Shown here piece by piece: positions 1-5,592 of a DNA stretch of 13,600 nucleotides. Location: contig JBFMEX010000080.1 in the NCBI GenBank assembly GCA_040752215.1, positions 1 through 13,600 on the forward strand, given 5' to 3'. Numbering within the stretch: position 1 is the first letter of the stretch; each line of letters begins with the position of its first letter. The notes under the pieces were generated by a model. It was not told the origin of the DNA and did not search any database. It saw only the letters and a list, made by a program, of their open reading frames with translations. The position numbers were made by a program, and so were the translations under genes. Origin of the DNA: JBFMEX01 sp040752215 (GTDB taxonomy: Bacteria > Pseudomonadota > Alphaproteobacteria > Rhizobiales > Hyphomicrobiaceae).

Positions 1-233
1 AGGCCGAGCGCGTCGCGATAGCGCTCGAGGAGGCGCCACGCGCGCGCGCTGTCCGGTCCGCTGGCGCTGGTGCTCCCGGCATGCCCGAGGACCAGCTCGG
101 TCTGTGGACGGTCCACCGCCAGGCCGATGCTGCCGAAGCGCCGGCCGAGGCCACCGTCGAGATCGAGAAAGCCGAGGTGCAGGCGCGCCGGTGCCCTGAC
201 GCGCACGGCGGTCGTCTCGGATCTTGCGGCCAT
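1..233 (-). CDS. Beta-RFAP synthase-like GHMP-family protein, N-terminal part (runs off the left edge)
   Basis: Reading the minus strand from an ATG at 231-233 gives 77 codons open to the window edge, beginning MAARSETTAVRVRAPARL. The stretch RVRAPARLHLGFLDLDGG (residues 11-28), then LGRRFGSIGLAVDRP, matches the N-terminus of bacterial beta-ribofuranosylaminobenzene 5'-phosphate synthase homologues (the MptG family, GHMP kinase fold). In that family the enzyme condenses PRPP with 4-hydroxybenzoate or p-aminobenzoate, the first committed step to methanopterin, in the cytoplasm. In bacteria the gene marks the H4MPT-dependent formaldehyde oxidation route of methylotrophs. An in-frame TAG lies upstream of the start and no strong ribosome binding site is visible. 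The gene is divergent from the pterin dehydratase gene, with 109 bp between. About three quarters of the protein is outside the window, so the assignment rests on the N-terminal motif alone. Confidence 0.8.
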   Translation of the reverse strand, partial: MAARSETTAVRVRAPARLHLGFLDLDGGLGRRFGSIGLAVDRPQTELVLGHAGSTSASGPDSARAWRLLERYRDALG

Positions 234-342
234 CGGGCGTCCGGGTTCGCTCGTCGCCCAGCGGCGGGCGTTTGCTTCGGGTGAGGGTATGGACTAAGGC
301 TCGTCGTCAAGGAGTGTCAACGAAAGCAGAGGAGAGAGCAAT

Positions 343-720
343 ATGACCGCGCCGCGCGAGAAGGCAATGGAGCCGGCCGAGGTCACGGCTTGGCTCGCCG
401 GCAATCTTCCCAAGTGGCGGCTCGAGGACGGCTGGATCCGCCGCACCTACAAGACCAACAGCTGGAAGGGCACGCTGATGGTCGTCAATACGGTCGGCCA
501 CCTGGCCGAGGCGGCCTGGCACCACCCCGACATGACGCTCTCGTATGCCTGGGTCGAGGTCCGCCTGAAGACCCACTCGGCCAAAGGCATCACGGGCAAG
601 GATCTCGAGCTGGCCGCGAGAATCGAGGACGTCGTGCAGTGGCAGCCGGGCAAGGCCGGCGGCGCGCTCGAAGGCACGCCACAGGGCGATCAGCGCTTCG
701 CCTACATCAAGTACGACTGA
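343..720 (+). CDS. phhB: Pterin-4a-carbinolamine dehydratase (PCD/DCoH family)
   Basis: The protein has 125 residues. PCD enzymes dehydrate 4a-hydroxytetrahydropterin to quinonoid dihydropterin and so recycle pterin cofactors in the cytoplasm. The family signature is present: EAAWHHPDM with His60-His61-Pro62, followed by a third conserved His at 78 in KTHSAKGIT. These are the three catalytic histidines. The start is chosen for GAGGAG at 329-334, 8 nt upstream; Met9 is a weaker alternative. Its length is slightly above the family's usual 95-120 because of a short N-terminal tail. folK follows after 19 bp, probably as a two-gene operon, and the beta-RFAP synthase gene is divergent. No aromatic amino acid hydroxylase, the usual partner, is present in the window. 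The pterin neighbours suggest either folate or methanopterin metabolism, but this is inference. Confidence 0.9.
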   Translation: MTAPREKAMEPAEVTAWLAGNLPKWRLEDGWIRRTYKTNSWKGTLMVVNTVGHLAEAAWHHPDMTLSYAWVEVRLKTHSAKGITGKDLELAARIEDVVQWQPGKAGGALEGTPQGDQRFAYIKYD

Positions 721-739
721 GCGCGGGCCGAACCACTCG

Positions 740-1252
740 ATGGCACACACCGGCAATGGCGACCACCTCGACGCGATCGTCGCGCTCGGCTCCAACGTCG
801 GCGACAAGCGGGGCAATATCGCGCGCGCGATCGAGCTCCTGACCGAGGCCGGCGATATCCGCCTCGTCGCCCGCTCGCGCGACTACAAGACGCCGCCGTG
901 GGGCAAGACCGACCAGGACTGGTTCGTCAACGCGTGCATCGGCGTCGCGACGAGGCTCGCCCCGCGCGCGCTGCTGGAGCGCTGCCTCGCCAGCGAGCGC
1001 CGCATGGGCCGCGTGCGCGCCGAGCGCTGGGGGCCGCGCAGCATCGATCTCGACGTGCTGCATGTCGCGGGCGTCGTGCTCGACGAGCCGGACCTCGTGC
1101 TGCCGCACCCGCGCATCACCGAGCGCGCGTTCGTGCTGGCGCCGCTCGCCGACATCGCGCCGGATCTCATGCTCCAGGGGAAGACCGTGGCCGAGTGGCT
1201 CGCAACCGTCGATCGCACCGGCGTCGAGCCGTTCGCAGAAACCGTCGGATGA
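740..1252 (+). CDS. folK: 6-hydroxymethyl-7,8-dihydropterin pyrophosphokinase (HPPK)
   Basis: The protein has 170 residues, the normal HPPK length. It transfers pyrophosphate from ATP to 6-hydroxymethyl-dihydropterin, the step before dihydropteroate synthase in folate synthesis. Signatures visible: LGSNVGDK at 16-23, the HPPK motif RWGPRSIDLDVL at 96-107 with the two Mg-binding aspartates Asp103 and Asp105, and LPHPRITERAFVLAPL at 121-136. The start lies 19 bp after the dehydratase stop with no clear Shine-Dalgarno sequence, which suggests reinitiation or coupling from the upstream gene. folB and folP are not next to it here. The gap downstream, before the convergent cytochrome c gene, holds three hairpins. 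Confidence 0.95.
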   Translation: MAHTGNGDHLDAIVALGSNVGDKRGNIARAIELLTEAGDIRLVARSRDYKTPPWGKTDQDWFVNACIGVATRLAPRALLERCLASERRMGRVRAERWGPRSIDLDVLHVAGVVLDEPDLVLPHPRITERAFVLAPLADIAPDLMLQGKTVAEWLATVDRTGVEPFAETVG

Positions 1253-1308
1253 GACGCGCGAGCGAGCCTTCGGATCCGTGCCGCCGCAGGCCGCGTCCGG
1301 CGGCCGGC

Positions 1309-1397
1309 CCTCGGGACGACCGCCCGAGGACATGCTCTCGCAACGAGAGACGCCGGGCGCCAACAAGGGTCGCGCCGCGGAGCGGGTCCGCGGCGCG
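1309..1397. terminator. Three hairpins in the gap between convergent folK and cytochrome c genes
   Basis: The 189-bp gap holds three perfect inverted repeats: CCTCGGG/CCCGAGG (1309-1329, loop 7), CTCTCG/CGAGAG (1335-1349, loop 3), and an 11-bp stem CGCGCCGCGGA/TCCGCGGCGCG (1371-1397, loop 5). None is followed by a T-tract on either strand. They may still separate the two converging transcripts, since very stable GC stems can act with Rho or slow exonucleases, but function is inferred from position only. Confidence 0.45.
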
Positions 1398-1441
1398 CGT
1401 TCGGCGAGCCGATCGCTTGCGCTTTCTTCTGCGCGGCGAAC

Positions 1442-1807
1442 TTACTTCTGCGCGGAAAGGTAGGCGATCAGGTCCTTGCGGTCGGCGTCGTCCTTGACGC
1501 CGACGAACACCATCTTGTTGCCGGGGATGAAGCCCTTCGGGTCGGCGAGGTAGCTGTCGAGTGTGGCCGCGTCCCAGGTCTTGCCCGAGTTCTTCATGGC
1601 GTCGGAGTAGTTGAAGCCCTCGGCCTTGCCGGCCGGCTTGCCGACGACACCGAACAGATTGGGGCCGACCTTGTTCTTGCCGTCGGCGGCCGCGTCGTGG
1701 CACGCCTTGCACTTCTTGAACACGTTGGCGCCGTTCTCGACGTTCTGCGCCGACGCCATCGCCGGCAGAGCAACCGCCATCCCGACAGCCAAAATCCACC
1801 TGAGCAT
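1442..1807 (-). CDS. Periplasmic class I c-type cytochrome (cytochrome c2/c550-like)
   Basis: The protein has 121 residues. A signal peptide spans about residues 1-20 (hydrophobic core WILAVGMAVALPAMA, cleavage after ASA), so the mature protein is about 101 residues and periplasmic. Haem attachment motif CKACH is at 33-37, with His37 as proximal ligand; GPNLFG at 48-53 and the likely axial Met99 in PGNKMVF mark a mono-haem class I fold like cytochrome c2. Role: a soluble electron carrier. It lies 178 bp downstream of pqqE on the same strand, beyond a hairpin and with its own GGGAGG site 9 nt before the ATG, so it may be transcribed separately. Quinoprotein dehydrogenases pass electrons to cytochromes of this kind, making a link to PQQ plausible, but no dehydrogenase gene is present. 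It could equally be the general cytochrome c2 of the respiratory chain. Confidence 0.92.
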   Translation of the reverse strand: MLRWILAVGMAVALPAMASAQNVENGANVFKKCKACHDAAADGKNKVGPNLFGVVGKPAGKAEGFNYSDAMKNSGKTWDAATLDSYLADPKGFIPGNKMVFVGVKDDADRKDLIAYLSAQK

Positions 1808-1847
1808 CTAGTGCTACCTCCCGTGATTGAGCCAGATCGCCTCGCGG

Positions 1848-1864
1848 TCGGGGATATTCCCCGA
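1848..1864. promoter_or_regulatory. Perfect inverted repeat in the cytochrome c promoter region
   Basis: TCGGGGA-TAT-TCCCCGA is a 7-bp perfect dyad about 41 bp upstream of the cytochrome c start; allowing a G-T pair it extends two more bases each side. It overlaps the proposed -10 element. It could be an operator or, if transcribed, a leader hairpin. I do not recognise it as the site of a known regulator. Confidence 0.4.
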
Positions 1865-1883
1865 TCGAGTGCAATTGTTGCAA
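1854..1883 (-). promoter_or_regulatory. Candidate sigma-70 promoter for the cytochrome c gene
   Basis: On the minus strand TTGCAA (1878-1883) and GAATAT (1854-1859) are separated by 18 bp, about 47 bp upstream of the ATG. The match to the consensus is moderate. Its position after the pqqE hairpin fits an independent start for the cytochrome c transcript. Confidence 0.35.
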
Positions 1884-1953
1884 GCGCTTTCTGAACCGTG
1901 CCTGAAGAGCGCAGACCGCGCTTGAAAAGCACTTGTTCCTGGATTGCGCAAGA

Positions 1954-1975
1954 CCCCCGATCGGTGGATCGGGAG
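1954..1975 (-). terminator. Hairpin just after pqqE, probable end of the pqq operon
   Basis: On the minus strand CTCCCGATC pairs with GATCGGGGG (one G-U pair) around a 4-nt loop, beginning about 10 nt after the pqqE stop. Only a short mixed T stretch follows, so it is not a textbook intrinsic terminator. Position supports a role in ending or stabilising the pqq mRNA. Confidence 0.5.
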
Positions 1976-1985
1976 GGACGATCTG

Positions 1986-3140
1986 TCACTGCGAGGCCCC
2001 TGGATCGCCGCCACGGCCCATGCGGCGGTAGATGAACGGCGGCGGCGGCTGATGCGACTCCCGCTGCGCCACCGCGGCCCAGTTGGTATGCAGGGGCGAG
2101 AGCGAGCAGGCGGGGTCGGTATTCGCCGCATCGCCGGTCAGCGCGAACGCCTGGCAGCGGCAGCCGCCGAAGTCGATCTCGCGCCGCTCGCAGCTCCTGC
2201 ACGGCTCCTTCATCCAGGAGGTGCCGCGGTATTTCTGGAAAGCCTGACCCTGGAGCCAGATCTCGGCCAGCGGCTTGTCGCGTACGTTGTCGAACTGGAG
2301 GCCGGGAACCGTTTCGGCGGCGTGGCAGGGGAGCACGCGCCCCGACGGTGTGACGTTGACGATGCCGCGGCCCCAACCGCCCATGCAGGGTTTCGGATAC
2401 TTTGCGTAGTAGTCCGGCACGACGAAGTCGAATACGAGGATGCCCTTGAGCCGCTCCTTGGCGGCCTCGACGATCTCGGCCGTGCGCATGAAGTCCTCGT
2501 AGGTCGGCATCAGCGCGGCGCGGTTCTCGAGCGCCCAGGCGTAATACTGGATGTGAGCCACCTCCAGCCGCTCGGCGCCGACCTCGACCGAGTAGTCGAC
2601 GATCGCCTGCATGTTGTGGATGTTCTGGCGATGCATCGGCGCGTTGATGGTGAGCGGCAGGCCGAGCTCCTTCACCCAGCGGGCGACCTCGCGCTTCCTG
2701 GCGCTGCCGCCCTTGTAGGCGGCGATGCGGTCGGCGTTCTCGGCATCGACGTCCTGGATCGACAGCTGAACGTGGTCGAGGCCGAGGTCGGCGAGCTTAG
2801 CGAGGCGCTCGCGGGTCAAGAGCACGCCGGCAGTGATGAGGTTGGTGTAGAGGCCGGCCTTGGCCGCCGTCTCGACGATGTCCTCAAGATCGCGGCGCAC
2901 TGTCGGCTCGCCGCCGGAGAGGTGGATTTGCAGCACACCGAGGGCTGCCGCCTGGCGCATCACGTCCTGCCATTCGGCGGTCGACAGCTCGGTGTTGGCG
3001 CGCTCGAGTTGCAGTGGGTTGGAGCAATAGGGGCACTGTAGCGGGCAGCGGTGGGTCAGCTCGCACAGCATGCCGACGGGAGCGCGGGCGCAAGCCGGCG
3101 CCTCGGCCTCGATCCGGGTCGCGGTGGCGATCTCGTTCAT
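1986..3140 (-). CDS. pqqE: PqqE, radical SAM/SPASM peptide cyclase of PQQ synthesis
   Basis: The protein has 384 residues, normal for PqqE. It forms the carbon-carbon bond between the conserved Glu and Tyr side chains of PqqA, working with the chaperone PqqD. The radical SAM cluster motif CPLQCPYC is at residues 32-39 (Cys32, Cys36, Cys39), followed by the SAM-binding LSGGEP at 74-79. The C-terminal SPASM region has the cysteines for the auxiliary iron-sulphur clusters at 252, 272, 314, 317, 327, 329 and 345. The tail ends with the PQQ-family PFIYR motif and about a dozen extra residues. The start ATG overlaps the pqqD stop by 4 nt (ATGA), so translation is coupled. It is the last gene of pqqABCDE. 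Confidence 0.97.
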   Translation of the reverse strand: MNEIATATRIEAEAPACARAPVGMLCELTHRCPLQCPYCSNPLQLERANTELSTAEWQDVMRQAAALGVLQIHLSGGEPTVRRDLEDIVETAAKAGLYTNLITAGVLLTRERLAKLADLGLDHVQLSIQDVDAENADRIAAYKGGSARKREVARWVKELGLPLTINAPMHRQNIHNMQAIVDYSVEVGAERLEVAHIQYYAWALENRAALMPTYEDFMRTAEIVEAAKERLKGILVFDFVVPDYYAKYPKPCMGGWGRGIVNVTPSGRVLPCHAAETVPGLQFDNVRDKPLAEIWLQGQAFQKYRGTSWMKEPCRSCERREIDFGGCRCQAFALTGDAANTDPACSLSPLHTNWAAVAQRESHQPPPPFIYRRMGRGGDPGASQ

Positions 3141-3439
3141 TGCTTGACCACTCCCTTGTCGGCGAGATCCTGCAGCATCGCGAGGATGTCGGCCCTTATG
3201 ACGTCAAGTGGGGCCTGATACTCGGCGGACAAGGCCCGAGCGATGTCCTCGACGGACCGCTCGCCGTTGCACAGGCGGAGCACGGCGACGGCGGTGTCAT
3301 CCGGATTGAACACCCGCTCCGGCGCGAGGATGATCCAGCGGCCGCGGCCCTGGTCGTGGCGCAGCTTGATGTGGCGCGGCAGCTTCAGCCGCGTGTCGGC
3401 GCCGACGATCAGGCGCTCCGGCCGGCGGACCTCGCTCAT
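3137..3439 (-). CDS. pqqD: PqqD, PqqA-binding chaperone
   Basis: The protein has 100 residues. PqqD binds the PqqA peptide and presents it to PqqE. The N-terminal RPERLIVGADTRLKLPRHIK and FNPDDTAVAVLRLCNG segments match the family, including RLKLPRHIKLRHD and the helical C-terminal SVEDIARAL region. The start at 3437-3439 is set by the 1-nt overlap with the pqqC stop (TGATG); a longer in-frame reading upstream only reads through pqqC in another frame. It is a free-standing protein, unlike the PqqCD fusion known from Methylobacterium extorquens. Confidence 0.96.
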   Translation of the reverse strand: MSEVRRPERLIVGADTRLKLPRHIKLRHDQGRGRWIILAPERVFNPDDTAVAVLRLCNGERSVEDIARALSAEYQAPLDVIRADILAMLQDLADKGVVKQ

Positions 3440-4203
3440 CACATGCCCTCGGGTCGGAACGCGCCGGGCGGAATGTTGCCGGGCTCGTAGTAGGCGTGGT
3501 GCAGCGCGTCGAGCTGTGCCCACAGCACGTTGCACTTGAAGCGCACGGCCTCGATCGAGGCCTCCTGCTCCTCACGGTTGCGGCAGTTCTGCTTGACGTA
3601 CGCGAGGGCGAATTCGGCGTCGCGCGGCGCCTGGGTCAGGCGGCGCTTGAAGTAGGCCATCACGTGGTCGTCGATGAAATCGTAGTTCTCGAGCATGCCG
3701 GCGATCCGCTCCTTGTGGATCTTGGGCGCGAACAGCTCGGTCAGCGAGGAGGCGACGGCGACCACCAGCGGCTGCTCGACGACGTAGCGCACGTAGGCCT
3801 CGACGGCGAACCGGGTGGCCGGCAGCGCGCCCTCCATGCTGGTGACGTAGGCGCGGTCGAGGCCGAGGCCGTCGGTCAGCACAAGCCAGCGCTCGATGCC
3901 GCCCGGCTCCTCGCCGAGGCCGTCGTGATCGTGCACGCGGTGCAGCCATTCGCGGCGCAGCTCCCGATCGTCGACGCGCGACATCAGCGCGGCGTCCTTC
4001 CTCGGCACCGCCGACTGGTAGCAGTAGCGGTTGAGGGCCCAGGCCTGGACTTGGCCTTTGCTGAGCTTGCCGCCGTGCAGCAGCTTATGGAACGGGTGCT
4101 TGTCATGGTAGCGCTCGGCGCCGACGGCGCGGATCGCCGCCTCGTGCTCCTCTGGGCTCAACATGCCGCGGGACGCGGCAACGGCGTGCTTGCGATCGCT
4201 CAT
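3439..4203 (-). CDS. pqqC: PqqC, pyrroloquinoline-quinone synthase
   Basis: The protein has 254 residues. PqqC is a cofactor-free oxidase of the haem oxygenase-like fold that catalyses ring closure and the final eight-electron oxidation of the intermediate AHQQ to PQQ. Active-site positions known from the Klebsiella enzyme are conserved: Tyr-His in RYHDKHPFH (residues 31-39), the His of HDHDG, the His of LTELFAPKIH, Tyr and Arg in AYFKRRL, and the Lys of RFKCNVLW. The start ATG overlaps the pqqB stop by 4 nt (ATGA); Met14 in RGMLSPEE is a possible later start. It overlaps pqqD by 1 nt. No catalytic residue is missing. Confidence 0.97.
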   Translation of the reverse strand: MSDRKHAVAASRGMLSPEEHEAAIRAVGAERYHDKHPFHKLLHGGKLSKGQVQAWALNRYCYQSAVPRKDAALMSRVDDRELRREWLHRVHDHDGLGEEPGGIERWLVLTDGLGLDRAYVTSMEGALPATRFAVEAYVRYVVEQPLVVAVASSLTELFAPKIHKERIAGMLENYDFIDDHVMAYFKRRLTQAPRDAEFALAYVKQNCRNREEQEASIEAVRFKCNVLWAQLDALHHAYYEPGNIPPGAFRPEGM

Positions 4204-5132
4204 AAACGGACCTCCATTCCATCGTATCCGACCTCCCAGCCGGCAGCTTTCACCGCCGCATGCTCGGCGGAGAGATCGTCGAGCATGGGGTTCGAGTTGT
4301 TGATATGCACGTAGACCTTGCGGGCGATGCCGAGATCGCGGAGCGCGGCGATCGACCCGTGCTCGCCGGAGACCGAGATGTGCCCCATGCGGGCGCCGGT
4401 CTTGTTTAGCAGACCCTGCACGATCATCTCGTCGTCGGCGTAGAGCGTGCCGTCGAGGAACACGAGCGCGGCACCCTTGATGCGCGCCGCCAGCGCGGCG
4501 TCCACGTCGGCGCAGCCCGGGATGTAGAAGAAGCTCCTGCCGCTCTCGGGGTCGGTGACCTCGAGACCGATCGTGTCGCCCTTCTGGGTGCCGAAGCCCG
4601 GACCCTGGCTCGCGTCCTCGAGATAGAGCGCGACCTTGCCCGGCACGTCGAAGCCGGTGACGACGAGGCCGAGCGAGCCCTCGGCGGCGTGGATCTGCGT
4701 CGGCTGGTCGAGCACGAGCTCGTGGCGGTAGACGACGCTCGGGCTCAGGATGTTGAAGATCGAGTTGGCGGAGAGTGTCGCCAGCACGCGGCTCGAGCCG
4801 TAGATGGAGAGCGGCTCCATCTCGCGCAGGTTGATCAGCCCCGAGATGTGGTCGACGTCGCCGTTGGTGAGCACCACCGCCTTGATCGGGCTGTTGCGCA
4901 ACGGCCCATCGATGCGCGAGCCGAGCTCGGGCGTCGCATTGATCTGCTGTCTCAGATCGGGCGAGGCGTTGAGGAGAACCCACTCCCTCCCGTTGAGGCT
5001 CACCGCCAGGGAGGATTGCGTGCGGGCGGCGAAGCCCGGCTTGCCGGCTCTCACGTCAGCGCAATTGCGGCAGTTGCAGTTCCATTGCGGAAATCCGCCG
5101 CCAGCGGCCGATCCCAGAACCTTGATGATCAT
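4200..5132 (-). CDS. pqqB: PqqB, metallo-beta-lactamase-fold oxidoreductase of PQQ synthesis
   Basis: The protein has 310 residues, the normal PqqB length. PqqB is a metallo-beta-lactamase-fold enzyme reported to hydroxylate the Glu-Tyr derived intermediate. The N-terminus MIIKVLGSAAGGGFPQWNC carries the structural zinc motif CNCRNC at 19-24, and TNGDVDHISGL near 89-99 is the degenerate metal motif typical of PqqB rather than the canonical HxHxDH. The C-terminal VYVHINNSNPML also matches. The start lacks a good Shine-Dalgarno sequence; an out-of-frame ATG lies 13 nt upstream. The gene follows pqqA after 110 bp that contain two hairpins and overlaps pqqC by 4 nt. Confidence 0.97.
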   Translation of the reverse strand: MIIKVLGSAAGGGFPQWNCNCRNCADVRAGKPGFAARTQSSLAVSLNGREWVLLNASPDLRQQINATPELGSRIDGPLRNSPIKAVVLTNGDVDHISGLINLREMEPLSIYGSSRVLATLSANSIFNILSPSVVYRHELVLDQPTQIHAAEGSLGLVVTGFDVPGKVALYLEDASQGPGFGTQKGDTIGLEVTDPESGRSFFYIPGCADVDAALAARIKGAALVFLDGTLYADDEMIVQGLLNKTGARMGHISVSGEHGSIAALRDLGIARKVYVHINNSNPMLDDLSAEHAAVKAAGWEVGYDGMEVRL

Positions 5133-5178
5133 GGGATGTCGTCATTGGTTGTTGGGCGCGCCGACGCCGCAAATGACA

Positions 5179-5227
5179 ACGGCGGCCGAAGCTTCGACCG
5201 CCGTGCCTATTCACTCACGGAAGTGAA
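5179..5227 (-). terminator. Double hairpin between pqqA and pqqB, likely attenuator or mRNA stabiliser
   Basis: Leaving pqqA on the minus strand there is first TTCACT/AGTGAA with a 6-nt loop (5210-5227), then a longer element at 5179-5204: ACGGCGG pairs with CCGCCGT, and the interior continues through a T-G pair into the palindrome CGAAGCTTCG. A weak T-containing stretch (TGTCATTTG) follows. Partial termination or 3'-end protection here would give more of the short pqqA message than of pqqBCDE, as has been reported in other bacteria. The function is inference. Confidence 0.55.
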
Positions 5228-5242
5228 CTCGGAGACGACCGT

Positions 5243-5332
5243 TCAGATGATGTCGATCTCGGCCGGCAGGTAGCTCGTGACCTCGAGGCCAACTTCCTGC
5301 TCGTGAACTTCCGGCTTCGTCCAGGTCTTCAT
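5243..5332 (-). CDS. pqqA: PqqA, precursor peptide of PQQ
   Basis: The peptide has 29 residues, starting MKTWTKPEVHEQEVGLEVTS. Its conserved Glu17 and Tyr21 (EVTSY, spacing ExxxY) are the two residues crosslinked by PqqE and kept in the final cofactor. The rest of the peptide is removed by proteases not encoded here. The start is well supported by AGGAGG 7 nt before the ATG. The length and the C-terminal YLPAEIDII are typical. It is the first gene of the operon and is separated from pqqB by two hairpins. Confidence 0.96.
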   Translation of the reverse strand: MKTWTKPEVHEQEVGLEVTSYLPAEIDII

Positions 5333-5401
5333 GCTCTTTCCTCCTGATTTCGGCATGTTGCCATTTGCCTTGAATGTCCCCGCCGAGGGCCATCCACCGA
5401 A

Positions 5402-5460
5402 ACGGCACAGCCTTGTTGCTTCGTGCCGTCCCAGTCTGCGGATCGCCCGAGCATTGTCAA
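5402..5460 (-). promoter_or_regulatory. Candidate pqqA promoter element and leader hairpin
   Basis: On the minus strand CTTGACA gives a perfect -35 hexamer (TTGACA at 5455-5460), but no good -10 is seen at the right distance (nearest CAGACT or GACTGG), which would fit an activator-dependent promoter. Between this and pqqA lies a stem ACGGCAC/GTGCCGT with a 14-nt loop (5402-5429), within the presumed untranslated leader. A separate 14-bp palindrome, CGACGGCGCCGTCG (5557-5570), sits just after the upstream permease gene and may end its transcript. Confidence 0.35.
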
Positions 5461-5592
5461 GCCGGGACCGCGTTGAGACCATTGACCATAAGTACACCGC
5501 CGCCAGCAATTCACTTCGCCTCACGAACGCGTGTAGGGTCGTGTGGTGGCGTGATCCGACGGCGCCGTCGATAGATGTCGATCGGGTCGTCG

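Noticed and set aside
70..297. Plus-strand open frames of 67-75 codons at the left edge
   Set aside because: They lie antisense to the beta-RFAP synthase-like reading, which has clear family motifs; the frames themselves have low-complexity arginine-rich composition.
307..1366. Minus-strand open frames of 169 and 219 codons
   Set aside because: They are antisense to the dehydratase and folK genes, whose catalytic motifs are unmistakable. Long antisense frames are expected at this GC content.
1944..3041. Plus-strand open frame of 365 codons
   Set aside because: Antisense shadow of pqqE with no recognisable domain.
3496..4314. Plus-strand open frame of 272 codons
   Set aside because: Antisense shadow of pqqC; no domain, composition typical of a shadow frame.
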